DNA of 64,000 nucleotides, from contig NC_079883.1 of NCBI RefSeq assembly GCF_029227915.1, positions 18,230,001 to 18,294,000 on the forward strand. Reading direction: 5' to 3'. The notes under the pieces were generated by a model. That model saw only the letters and a list, made by a program, of their open reading frames with translations. It was not told the DNA's origin and searched no databases. Origin of the DNA: Hydractinia symbiolongicarpus. Taxonomy: Eukaryota; Cnidaria; Hydrozoa; Anthoathecata; Hydractiniidae. Shown here in pieces: positions 10,316-23,404 of this stretch (its first letter is position 1; each line of letters starts with the position of its first letter). A program made the translations under genes and the position numbers.

Positions 10316-11575
10316 GGGCCTGTACACGTGTTTGACGGTGTTGTAAAGCCGTGGCGCTATGGAAAACAACTTGGGACTTCGTAGTCCTTTGAGAGTGGAA
10401 GGATAAGACCAATGATAACCTGCGCAGGCATGTGCAACCACGTGATATACGTGTAAGGCCCTTATTAGTGTACAAGAGGCTATATTACAGCCCTTAGGGA
10501 CTTGTACGTGTGGCTGACGCTGTTATAAAGCCATGGCGCAATGAAAAACTACTTGGGACGTCGTAGTTCATTGAGAGTGGAAGGAGAAGACTAATGGTAA
10601 CCTGCGCAGGCACGTGCAACCACGTGATATATGTGTAAGGCCTTTATTAGGCTGCAAAAGGCCATATTACAGTCGTTAGACGCATGTACCCGTAGTTAAC
10701 GGTGTTATAACGCAATGGCGCAATGGAAAAAAACTTGGAACGTCGTAGTCCATTGAGAGTGGAAGGATTAGACGAATAGTAACCTGCGCAGGCACGTGGA
10801 ACCACGTGATATACGTGTAAGGCCTTTATTAGGGTACAAAAGGCCATATTACAGCCTTTAGGGGCCTGTACACGTGTTTGACTGTGTTGTAAAGCCGTGG
10901 CGCTATGAAAAACAACTTGGGACTTCGTAGTCCTTTGAGAATGGAAGGATAAGACCAATGATAACCTGCGCAGGCATGTGCAACCACATGATATACGTGT
11001 AAGGCCCTTATTAGTGTACAAGAGGCTATATTACAGCCCTTAGGGACTTGTACGTGTGGCTAACTGTGTTATAAAGCCATGGCGCAATGGAAAACCACTT
11101 GGGACGTCGTAGTGCTTGGAGAGTGGAAGGATTACACCAATGCTAACCTGTGCAGGCACGTGCAACCACTTGATATACGTGTAAGGTCTTTATTAGGCCG
11201 CAAGAGGCCATATTACAGTCGTTAGACGCATGTACTCGTAGTTAACGGTGTTATAACGCCATGGCGCAACGGAAAACGACTTGGGACGTCGTAGTCCTTT
11301 GAGAGGGGAAGGATTGGACCAATGGTAACCTGCGCAGGAACGTGCAACCACGTGATATACGTGTAAGGCCTTTATTAGGGTACAAGAGGCTATATTACAG
11401 CCGTTTGGGGCCTGTGCGCGTGGCTGACGCTGTTATAAAGCTATGGCGCAATGGAAAACAACTTGGGACGTCGTAGTCCATTGAGAGTGGAAGGATAAGA
11501 CCAATGGTAACTTGCGCAGGCACGTGCAACCACGTGATATACGTGTAAGGCCTTTATTAGGGTACAAGAGGCTAT

Positions 11576-14500
11576 ATTGCAGCCCTTAGGGGCCTGTACC
11601 TGTAATTGACGGCGTTATAACGCCATGACACAATGGTAAACAACTTGGAACGTCGTAGTCCATTGAGAGTGGAAGGATTAGACGAATAGTAACCTGCGCA
11701 GGTACGTGGAACAACGCGAATTGGGTGTACGGCCTTTATTAGGCTGCAAAAGGTCATATTACAGCCTTTAGAGACCTGTACACGTGGTTGACGGTGTTAT
11801 AAAGCTGTGGCGCAATTGCAAACAACTTGGGACGTCTTAGTCCATTGAGAGTGGAAAGATTAGTCCGATCGTAACTTGCGCAGGCACGTGGAACAACGTG
11901 ATTTATGTGTACGGCCTCTATTAGGCAGCAAAAGGCCATACTATAGCCTTTAGAGGCATGTACACGTGGCTGACTGTGTTATAAAGCCATGGCGCAATGG
12001 AAAACAACTTGGGACTTCGTAGTCCTTTGAGAGTGGAAGGATAAGACCAATGATAACCTGCGCAGGCACGTGCAACCACGTGATATACGTGTAAGGCCTT
12101 TATTAGGCTGCAAGAGGCCATATTACACCCGTTAGACGCATGTACTTGTAGTTAACGGTGTTATAACGCCATGGCGCAATGGAAAACGACTTGTGACGTC
12201 GTAGTCCATTGAGAGTGGAAGGATTAGACCAATGGTAACCTGCGCAGGCACGTGGAACAACGTGATTTATGTATACGGACTTTATTAGGCCGCAAAAGGC
12301 CATATTACAGCCTTTAGGGGCCTGTACACGTGTTTGACGGTGTTGTGAATTCGTGGCGCTATGAAAAACAACTTGGGACTTCGTAGTCCTTTGAGAGTGG
12401 AAGGATAAGACCAATGATGACCTGCGCAGGCACGTGCAACCACGTGATATACGTGTAAGGCCTTTATTAGGCTGCAAGAGGCCATATTACAGTCGTTAGA
12501 CGCATGTACTTGTAGTTAACGGTGTTATAACGCCATGGCGCAATGGAAAACGACTTGTGACGTCGTAGTCCATTGAGAGTGGAAGGATTAGACCAAAGGT
12601 AACCTGAGCAGGCACGTGCAACCACGTGATATACGTGTAAGGCCTTTATTAGGCTGCAAGAGGCCATATTACAGTCGTTAGACGCATGTACTTGTAGTTA
12701 ACGGTGTTATAACGCCATGGCGCAATGGAAAACGACTTGTGACGTCGTAGTCCATTGAGAGTGGAAGGATTAGACCAAAGGTAACCTGAGCAGGCACGTG
12801 CAACCACGTGATATACGTGTAAGGCCTTTATTAGGCTGCAAGAGGCCATATTACAGTCGTTAGACGCATGTACTTGTAGTTAACGGTGTTATAACGCCAT
12901 GGCGCAATGGAAAACGACTTGTGACGTCGTAGTCCATTGAGAGTGGAAGGATTAGACCAATGGTAACCTGTGCAGGCACGTGGAACAACGTGATTTATGT
13001 ATACGCTCTTTATTAGGCCGCAAAAGGCAATATTACAGCCTTTAGGGGCCTGTACACGTGTTTGACGGTGTTGTGAAGCCGTGGCGCTATGAAAAACAAC
13101 TTGGGACTTCGTAGTCCTTTGAGAGTGGAAGGATAAGACCAATGATAACCTGCGCAGGCACGTGCAACCACGTGATATGCGTGTAAGGCCTTTATTAGGC
13201 TGCAACAGGTCATATTACAGTCGTTAGACGCATGTACGTGTAGTTAACGGTGTTATAAAGCCATGGCGCAATGGAAAACGACTTGTGACGTCGTAGTCCA
13301 TTGAGAGTTAGAGGATAAGACCAATGGTAACCTGTGCAGGCACGTGGAACCACGTGATATACGTGTAAGGCCTTTATTAGGGTACAAAAGGCCATATTAC
13401 AGCCTTTAGGGGCCTGTACACGTGTTTGACGGTGTTGTAAAGCCGTGGCGCTATGGAAAACAACTTGGGACTTCGTAGTCCTTTGAGAGTGGAAGGATAA
13501 GACCAATGATAACCTGCGCAGGCATGTGCAACCACGTGATATACGTGTAAGGCCCTTATTAGTGTACAAGAGGCTATATTACAGCCCTTAGGGACTTGTA
13601 CGTGTGGCTGACGCTGTTATAAAGCCATGGCGCAATGAAAAACTACTTGGGACGTCGTAGTTCATTGAGAGTGGAAGGAGAAGACTAATGGTAACCTGCG
13701 CAGGCACGTGCAACCACGTGATATATGTGTAAGGCCTTTATTAGGCTGCAAAAGGCCATATTACAGTCGTTAGACGCATGTACCCGTAGTTAACGGTGTT
13801 ATAACGCAATGGCGCAATGGAAAAAAACTTGGAACGTCGTAGTCCATTGAGAGTGGAAGGATTAGACGAATAGTAACCTGCGCAGGCACGTGGAACCACG
13901 TGATATACGTGTAAGGCCTTTATTAGGGTACAAAAGGCCATATTACAGCCTTTAGGGGCCTGTACACGTGTTTGACTGTGTTGTAAAGCCGTGGCGCTAT
14001 GAAAAACAACTTGGGACTTCGTAGTCCTTTGAGAATGGAAGGATAAGACCAATGATAACCTGCGCAGGCATGTGCAACCACATGATATACGTGTAAGGCC
14101 CTTATTAGTGTACAAGAGGCTATATTACAGCCCTTAGGGACTTGTACGTGTGGCTGACGCTGTTATAAAGCCATGGCGCAATGAAAAACTACTTGGGACG
14201 TCGTAGTTCATTGAGAGTGGAAGGAGAAGACTAATGGTAACCTGCGCAGGCACGTGCAACCACGTGATATACGTGTAAGGCCTTTATTAGGGTACAAAAG
14301 GCCATATTACAGCCTTTAGGGGCCTGTACACGTGTTTGACTGTGTTGTAAAGCCGTGGCGCTATGAAAAACAACTTGGGACTTCGTAGTCCTTTGAGAAT
14401 GGAAGGATAAGACCAATGATAACCTGCGCAGGCATGTGCAACCACATGATATACGTGTAAGGCCCTTATTAGTGTACAAGAGGCTATATTACAGCCCTTA

Positions 14501-15397
14501 GGGACTTGTACGTGTGGCTGACGCTGTTATAAAGCCATGGCGCAATTGCAAACAACTTGGGACGTCGTAGTCCATTGAGATTACATGGACTAGTCCGATC
14601 GTAACTTGGGCAGGCACGTGGAACTACGTGATTTATGTGTGCGGCCTCTATTATGCAGCAAAAGGCCATACTATAGCCTTTAGAGGCCTGTGCACGTGGC
14701 TAACTGTGTTATAAAGCCATGGCGCAATGGAAAACCACTTGGGACGTCGTAGTGCTTGGAGAGTGGAAGGATTACACCAATGCTAACCTGTGCAGGCACG
14801 TGCTACCACTTGATATACGTGTAAGGTCTTTATTAGGCCGCAAGAGGCCATATTACAGTCGTTAGACGCATGTACTCGTAGTTAACGGTGTTATAACGCC
14901 ATGGCGCAACGGAAAACGACTTGGGACGTCGTAGTCCTTTGAGAGGGGAAGGATTAGACCAATGGTAACCTGCGCAGGAACGTGCAACCACGTGATATAC
15001 GTGTAAGGCCTTTATTAGGGTACAAGAGGCTATATTACAGCCGTTTGGGGCCTGTGCGCGTGGCTGACGCTGTTATAAAGCTATGGCGCAATGGAAAACA
15101 ACTTGGGACGTCGTAGTCCATTGAGAGTGGAAGGATAAGACCAATGGTAACCTGCGCAGGTACGTGGAACAACGTGATTCATGTATGCGGACTTTATTAG
15201 GCTGCAAAAGGTCATATTACAGTCGTTAGACGCATGTACCCGTAGTTAACGGTGTTATTACGCCATGGCGCAATGGAAAACAACTTGGGACGTCGTAGTC
15301 CATTGAGAGTGGAAGGATAAGACCAATGGTAACTTGCGCAGGCACGTGCAACCACGTGATATACGTGTAAGGCCTTTATTAGGGTACAAGAGGCTAT
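11576..15397 (+). repeat. Beta HOR unit, 21 monomers (3,822 bp)
   Basis: Between C monomers at 11576 and 15398, exactly 21 x 182 bp. It matches 19583-23404 at offset 8007 and 35238-39059 (a further 15655). Composition: C, one backbone monomer, a beta cassette of about eight monomers (12100-13200) including the EcoRI-site monomer at 12347, then the backbone shared with alpha. Confidence 0.9.
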
Positions 15398-16489
15398 ATT
15401 GCAGCCCTTAGGGGCCTGTACCTGTAATTGACGGCGTTATAACGCCATGACACAATGGAAAACCACTTGGGACGTCGTAGTGCTTGGAGAGTGGAAGGAT
15501 TACACCAATGCTAACCTGTGCAGGCACGTGCAACCACTTGATATACGTGTAAGGTCTTTATTAGGCCGCAAGAGGCCATATTACAGTCGTTAGACGCATG
15601 TACTCGTAGTTAACGGTGTTATAACGCCATGGCGCAACGGAAAACGACTTGGGACGTCGTAGTCCTTTGAGAGGGGAAGGATTGGACCAATGGTAACCTG
15701 CGCAGGAACGTGCAACCACGTGATATACGTGTAAGGCCTTTATTAGGGTACAAGAGGCTATATTACAGCCGTTTGGGGCCTGTGCGCGTGGCTGACGCTG
15801 TTATAAAGCTATGGCGCAATGGAAAACAACTTGGGACGTCGTAGTCCATTGAGAGTGGAAGGATAAGACCAATGGTAACCTGCGCAGGCACGTGGAACAA
15901 CGTGATTCATGTATGCGGACTTTATTAGGCCGCAAAAGGCCATATTACAGCCTTTAGGGGCCTGTACACGTGTTTGACGGTGGTGTAAGGCCGTGGCGCT
16001 ATGGAAAACAACTTGGGACTTCGTAGTCCTTTGAGAGTGGAAGGATAAGACCAATGATAACCTGCGCAGGCATGTGCAACCACGTGATATACGTGTAAGG
16101 CCCTTATTAGTGTACAAGAGGCTATATTACAGCCCTTAGGGGCTTGTACGTGTGAATGACGCTGTTATAAAGCCATGACACAATGGTAAACAATTTGGAA
16201 CGTCGTAGTCCATTGAGAGTGGAAGGATTAGACGAATAGTAACCTGCGCAGGCACGTGTACCAACGCGAATTGGGTGTACGGCCTTTATTAGGCTGCAAA
16301 AGGTCATATTACAGTCGTTAGACGCATGTACCCGTAGTTAACGGTGTTATTACGCCATGGCGCAATGGAAAACAACTTGGGACGTCGTAGTCCATTGAGA
16401 GTGGAAGGATAAGACCAATGGTAACTTGCGCAGGCACGTGCAACCACGTGATATACGTGTAAGGCCTTTATTAGGGTACAAGAGGCTAT
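15398..16489 (+). repeat. Six-monomer delta fragment with hybrid C monomer
   Basis: The C monomer at 15398 is complete only to about 15458; GACACAATGG then joins AAAACCACTTGG and GTGCTTGGAGAG of the connector type. What follows matches 34207-35237 at offset 18748. The junction truncates C and skips one or more monomers, so this C copy is chimeric. Confidence 0.75.
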
Positions 16490-19400
16490 ATTGCAGCCCT
16501 TAGGGGCCTGTACCTGTAATTGACGGCGTTATAACGCCATGACACAATGGTAAACAACTTGGAACGTCGTAGTCCATTGAGAGTGGAAGGATTAGACGAA
16601 TAGTAACCTGCGCAGGTACGTGGAACAACGCGAATTGGGTGTACGGCCTTTATTAGGCTGCAAAAGGTCATATTACAGCCTTTAGAGACCTGTACACGTG
16701 GTTGACGGTGTTATAAAGCTGTGGCGCAATTGCAAACAACTTGGGACGTCTTAGTCCATTGAGAGTGGAAAGATTAGTCCGATCGTAACTTGCGCAGGCA
16801 CGTGGAACAACGTGATTTATGTGTACGGCCTCTATTAGGCAGCAAAAGGCCATACTATAGCCTTTAGAGGCATGTACACGTGGCTGACTGTGTTATAAAG
16901 CCATGGCGCAATGGAAAACAACTTGGGACTTCGTAGTCCTTTGAGAGTGGAAGGATAAGACCAATGATAACCTGCGCAGGCACGTGCAACCACGTGATAT
17001 ACGTGTAAGGCCTTTATTAGGCTGCAAGAGGCCATATTACACCCGTTAGACGCATGTACTTGTAGTTAACGGTGTTATAACGCCATGGCGCAATGGAAAA
17101 CGACTTGTGACGTCGTAGTCCATTGAGAGTGGAAGGATTAGACCAATGGTAACCTGCGCAGGCACGTGGAACAACGTGATTTATGTATACGGACTTTATT
17201 AGGCCGCAAAAGGCCATATTACAGCCTTTAGGGGCCTGTACACGTGTTTGACGGTGTTGTGAATTCGTGGCGCTATGAAAAACAACTTGGGACTTCGTAG
17301 TCCTTTGAGAGTGGAAGGATAAGACCAATGATGACCTGCGCAGGCACGTGCAACCACGTGATATACGTGTAAGGCCTTTATTAGGCTGCAAGAGGCCATA
17401 TTACAGTCGTTAGACGCATGTACTTGTAGTTAACGGTGTTATAACGCCATGGCGCAATGGAAAACGACTTGTGACGTCGTAGTCCATTGAGAGTGGAAGG
17501 ATTAGACCAAAGGTAACCTGAGCAGGCACGTGCAACCACGTGATATACGTGTAAGGCCTTTATTAGGCTGCAAGAGGCCATATTACAGTCGTTAGACGCA
17601 TGTACTTGTAGTTAACGGTGTTATAACGCCATGGCGCAATGGAAAACGACTTGTGACGTCGTAGTCCATTGAGAGTGGAAGGATTAGACCAAAGGTAACC
17701 TGAGCAGGCACGTGCAACCACGTGATATACGTGTAAGGCCTTTATTAGGCTGCAAGAGGCCATATTACAGTCGTTAGACGCATGTACTTGTAGTTAACGG
17801 TGTTATAACGCCATGGCGCAATGGAAAACGACTTGTGACGTCGTAGTCCATTGAGAGTGGAAGGATTAGACCAATGGTAACCTGTGCAGGCACGTGGAAC
17901 AACGTGATTTATGTATACGCACTTTATTAGGCCGCAAAAGGCCATATTACAGCCTTTAGGGGCCTGTACACGTGTTTGACGGTGTTGTGAAGCCGTGGCG
18001 CTATGAAAAACAACTTGGGACTTCGTAGTCCTTTGAGAGTGGAAGGATAAGACCAATGATAACCTGCGCAGGCACGTGCAACCACGTGATATGCGTGTAA
18101 GGCCTTTATTAGGCTGCAAGAGGTCATATTACAGTCGTTAGACGCATGTACGTGTAGTTAACGGTGTTATAAAGCCATGGCGCAATGGAAAACGACTTGT
18201 GACGTCGTAGTCCATTGAGAGTTAGAGGATAAGACCAATGGTAACCTGTGCAGGCACGTGGAACCACGTGATATACGTGTAAGGCCTTTATTAGGGTACA
18301 AAAGGCCATATTACAGCCTTTAGGGGCCTGTACACGTGTTTGACGGTGTTGTAAAGCCGTGGCGCTATGGAAAACAACTTGGGACTTCGTAGTCCTTTGA
18401 GAGTGGAAGGATAAGACCAATGATAACCTGCGCAGGCATGTGCAACCACGTGATATACGTGTAAGGCCCTTATTAGTGTACAAGAGGCTATATTACAGCC
18501 CTTAGGGACTTGTACGTGTGGCTGACGCTGTTATAAAGCCATGGCGCAATGAAAAACTACTTGGGACGTCGTAGTTCATTGAGAGTGGAAGGAGAAGACT
18601 AATGGTAACCTGCGCAGGCACGTGCAACCACGTGATATATGTGTAAGGCCTTTATTAGGCTGCAAAAGGCCATATTACAGTCGTTAGACGCATGTACCCG
18701 TAGTTAACGGTGTTATAACGCAATGGCGCAATGGAAAAAAACTTGGAACGTCGTAGTCCATTGAGAGTGGAAGGATTAGACGAATAGTAACCTGCGCAGG
18801 CACGTGGAACCACGTGATATACGTGTAAGGCCTTTATTAGGGTACAAAAGGCCATATTACAGCCTTTAGGGGCCTGTACACGTGTTTGACTGTGTTGTAA
18901 AGCCGTGGCGCTATGAAAACAACTTGGGACTTCGTAGTCCTTTGAGAATGGAAGGATAAGACCAATGATAACCTGCGCAGGCATGTGCAACCACATGATA
19001 TACGTGTAAGGCCCTTATTAGTGTACAAGAGGCTATATTACAGCCCTTAGGGACTTGTACGTGTGGCTAACTGTGTTATAAAGCCATGGCGCAATGGAAA
19101 ACCACTTGGGACGTCGTAGTGCTTGGAGAGTGGAAGGATTACACCAATGCTAACCTGTGCAGGCACGTGCAACCACTTGATATACGTGTAAGGTCTTTAT
19201 TAGGCCGCAAGAGGCCATATTACAGTCGTTAGACGCATGTACTCGTAGTTAACGGTGTTATAACGCCATGGCGCAACGGAAAACGACTTGGGACGTCGTA
19301 GTCCTTTGAGAGGGGAAGGATTGGACCAATGGTAACCTGCGCAGGAACGTGCAGCCACGTGATATACGTGTAAGGCCTTTATTAGGGTACAAGAGGCTAT

Positions 19401-19582
19401 ATTACAGCCGTTTGGGGCCTGTGCGCGTGGCTGACGCTGTTATAAAGCTATGGCGCAATGGAAAACAACTTGGGACGTCGTAGTCCATTGAGAGTGGAAG
19501 GATAAGACCAATGGTAACTTGCGCAGGCACGTGCAACCACGTGATATACGTGTAAGGCCTTTATTAGGGTACAAGAGGCTAT
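16490..19582 (+). repeat. Shortened beta HOR unit, 17 monomers (3,093 bp)
   Basis: Matches 11576-13990 at offset 4914 and, over its second half, about 10-11.6 kb at offset 8008. It leaves the beta unit at about 19055, where ACTTGTACGTGTGGCT continues into AACTGTG of the connector type. Its length is 17 x 182 minus 1 bp; the missing base is one A in GAAAAC near 18916, where other copies have GAAAAAC. Confidence 0.82.
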
Positions 19583-22500
19583 ATTGCAGCCCTTAGGGGC
19601 CTGTACCTGTAATTGACGGCGTTATAACGCCATGACACAATGGTAAACAACTTGGAACGTCGTAGTCCATTGAGAGTGGAAGGATTAGACGAATAGTAAC
19701 CTGCGCAGGTACGTGGAACAACGCGAATTGGGTGTACGGCCTTTATTAGGCTGCAAAAGGTCATATTACAGCCTTTAGAGACCTGTACACGTGGTTGACG
19801 GTGTTATAAAGCTGTGGCGCAATTGCAAACAACTTGGGACGTCTTAGTCCATTGAGAGTGGAAAGATTAGTCCGATCGTAACTTGCGCAGGCACGTGGAA
19901 CAACGTGATTTATGTGTACGGCCTCTATTAGGCAGCAAAAGGCCATACTATAGCCTTTAGAGGCATGTACACGTGGCTGACTGTGTTATAAAGCCATGGC
20001 GCAATGGAAAACAACTTGGGACTTCGTAGTCCTTTGAGAGTGGAAGGATAAGACCAATGATAACCTGCGCAGGCACGTGCAACCACGTGATATACGTGTA
20101 AGGCCTTTATTAGGCTGCAAGAGGCCATATTACACCCGTTAGACGCATGTACTTGTAGTTAACGGTGTTATAACGCCATGGCGCAATGGAAAACGACTTG
20201 TGACGTCGTAGTCCATTGAGAGTGGAAGGATTAGACCAATGGTAACCTGCGCAGGCACGTGGAACAACGTGATTTATGTATACGGACTTTATTAGGCCGC
20301 AAAAGGCCATATTACAGCCTTTAGGGGCCTGTACACGTGTTTGACGGTGTTGTGAATTCGTGGCGCTATGAAAAACAACTTGGGACTTCGTAGTCCTTTG
20401 AGAGTGGAAGGATAAGACCAATGATGACCTGCGCAGGCACGTGCAACCACGTGATATACGTGTAAGGCCTTTATTAGGCTGCAAGAGGCCATATTACAGT
20501 CGTTAGACGCATGTACTTGTAGTTAACGGTGTTATAACGCCATGGCGCAATGGAAAACGACTTGTGACGTCGTAGTCCATTGAGAGTGGAAGGATTAGAC
20601 CAAAGGTAACCTGAGCAGGCACGTGCAACCACGTGATATACGTGTAAGGCCTTTATTAGGCTGCAAGAGGCCATATTACAGTCGTTAGACGCATGTACTT
20701 GTAGTTAACGGTGTTATAACGCCATGGCGCAATGGAAAACGACTTGTGACGTCGTAGTCCATTGAGAGTGGAAGGATTAGACCAAAGGTAACCTGAGCAG
20801 GCACGTGCAACCACGTGATATACGTGTAAGGCCTTTATTAGGCTGCAAGAGGCCATATTACAGTCGTTAGACGCATGTACTTGTAGTTAACGGTGTTATA
20901 ACGCCATGGCGCAATGGAAAACGACTTGTGACGTCGTAGTCCATTGAGAGTGGAAGGATTAGACCAATGGTAACCTGTGCAGGCACGTGGAACAACGTGA
21001 TTTATGTATACGCACTTTATTAGGCCGCAAAAGGCCATATTACAGCCTTTAGGGGCCTGTACACGTGTTTGACGGTGTTGTGAAGCCGTGGCGCTATGAA
21101 AAACAACTTGGGACTTCGTAGTCCTTTGAGAGTGGAAGGATAAGACCAATGATAACCTGCGCAGGCACGTGCAACCACGTGATATGCGTGTAAGGCCTTT
21201 ATTAGGCTGCAAGAGGTCATATTACAGTCGTTAGACGCATGTACGTGTAGTTAACGGTGTTATAAAGCCATGGCGCAATGGAAAACGACTTGTGACGTCG
21301 TAGTCCATTGAGAGTTAGAGGATAAGACCAATGGTAACCTGTGCAGGCACGTGGAACCACGTGATATACGTGTAAGGCCTTTATTAGGGTACAAAAGGCC
21401 ATATTACAGCCTTTAGGGGCCTGTACACGTGTTTGACGGTGTTGTAAAGCCGTGGCGCTATGGAAAACAACTTGGGACTTCGTAGTCCTTTGAGAGTGGA
21501 AGGATAAGACCAATGATAACCTGCGCAGGCATGTGCAACCACGTGATATACGTGTAAGGCCCTTATTAGTGTACAAGAGGCTATATTACAGCCCTTAGGG
21601 ACTTGTACGTGTGGCTGACGCTGTTATAAAGCCATGGCGCAATGAAAAACTACTTGGGACGTCGTAGTTCATTGAGAGTGGAAGGAGAAGACTAATGGTA
21701 ACCTGCGCAGGCACGTGCAACCACGTGATATATGTGTAAGGCCTTTATTAGGCTGCAAAAGGCCATATTACAGTCGTTAGACGCATGTACCCGTAGTTAA
21801 CGGTGTTATAACGCAATGGCGCAATGGAAAAAAACTTGGAACGTCGTAGTCCATTGAGAGTGGAAGGATTAGACGAATAGTAACCTGCGCAGGCACGTGG
21901 AACCACGTGATATACGTGTAAGGCCTTTATTAGGGTACAAAAGGCCATATTACAGCCTTTAGGGGCCTGTACACGTGTTTGACTGTGTTGTAAAGCCGTG
22001 GCGCTATGAAAAACAACTTGGGACTTCGTAGTCCTTTGAGAATGGAAGGATAAGACCAATGATAACCTGCGCAGGCATGTGCAACCACATGATATACGTG
22101 TAAGGCCCTTATTAGTGTACAAGAGGCTATATTACAGCCCTTAGGGACTTGTACGTGTGGCTGACGCTGTTATAAAGCCATGGCGCAATGAAAAACTACT
22201 TGGGACGTCGTAGTTCATTGAGAGTGGAAGGAGAAGACTAATGGTAACCTGCGCAGGCACGTGCAACCACGTGATATACGTGTAAGGCCTTTATTAGGGT
22301 ACAAAAGGCCATATTACAGCCTTTAGGGGCCTGTACACGTGTTTGACTGTGTTGTAAAGCCGTGGCGCTATGAAAAACAACTTGGGACTTCGTAGTCCTT
22401 TGAGAATGGAAGGATAAGACCAATGATAACCTGCGCAGGCATGTGCAACCACATGATATACGTGTAAGGCCCTTATTAGTGTACAAGAGGCTATATTACA

Positions 22501-23404
22501 GCCCTTAGGGACTTGTACGTGTGGCTGACGCTGTTATAAAGCCATGGCGCAATTGCAAACAACTTGGGACGTCGTAGTCCATTGAGATTACATGGACTAG
22601 TCCGATCGTAACTTGGGCAGGCACGTGGAACTACGTGATTTATGTGTGCGGCCTCTATTATGCAGCAAAAGGCCATACTATAGCCTTTAGAGGCCTGTGC
22701 ACGTGGCTAACTGTGTTATAAAGCCATGGCGCAATGGAAAACCACTTGGGACGTCGTAGTGCTTGGAGAGTGGAAGGATTACACCAATGCTAACCTGTGC
22801 AGGCACGTGCTACCACTTGATATACGTGTAAGGTCTTTATTAGGCCGCAAGAGGCCATATTACAGTCGTTAGACGCATGTACTCGTAGTTAACGGTGTTA
22901 TAACGCCATGGCGCAACGGAAAACGACTTGGGACGTCGTAGTCCTTTGAGAGGGGAAGGATTAGACCAATGGTAACCTGCGCAGGAACGTGCAACCACGT
23001 GATATACGTGTAAGGCCTTTATTAGGGTACAAGAGGCTATATTACAGCCGTTTGGGGCCTGTGCGCGTGGCTGACGCTGTTATAAAGCTATGGCGCAATG
23101 GAAAACAACTTGGGACGTCGTAGTCCATTGAGAGTGGAAGGATAAGACCAATGGTAACCTGCGCAGGTACGTGGAACAACGTGATTCATGTATGCGGACT
23201 TTATTAGGCTGCAAAAGGTCATATTACAGTCGTTAGACGCATGTACCCGTAGTTAACGGTGTTATTACGCCATGGCGCAATGGAAAACAACTTGGGACGT
23301 CGTAGTCCATTGAGAGTGGAAGGATAAGACCAATGGTAACTTGCGCAGGCACGTGCAACCACGTGATATACGTGTAAGGCCTTTATTAGGGTACAAGAGG
23401 CTAT
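19583..23404 (+). repeat. Beta HOR unit, 21 monomers (3,822 bp)
   Basis: Near-identical to 11576-15397 (offset 8007) and to 35238-39059 (offset 15655). The homology with the latter extends from about 19450 to 24520, across the unit boundary. One EcoRI site at 20354 lies in the GTGAATTCGTGG monomer. Confidence 0.9.

Larger units (their letters stand above)
7750..11575 (+). repeat. Beta HOR region carrying an extra 910-bp duplication
   Basis: Matches 16668-19582 (offset 8918 before the duplication, 8008/8007 after it). It contains the beta cassette: CACCCGTTAGACGC monomer (about 8122), GTGAATTCGTGG monomer (8341), two identical monomers with GACCAAAGGTAACC, then backbone monomers up to about 11045. 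From about 11045 to 11575 it enters connector-type monomers (GTGCTTGGAGAG) through the same junction seen at about 19055. Confidence 0.82.
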
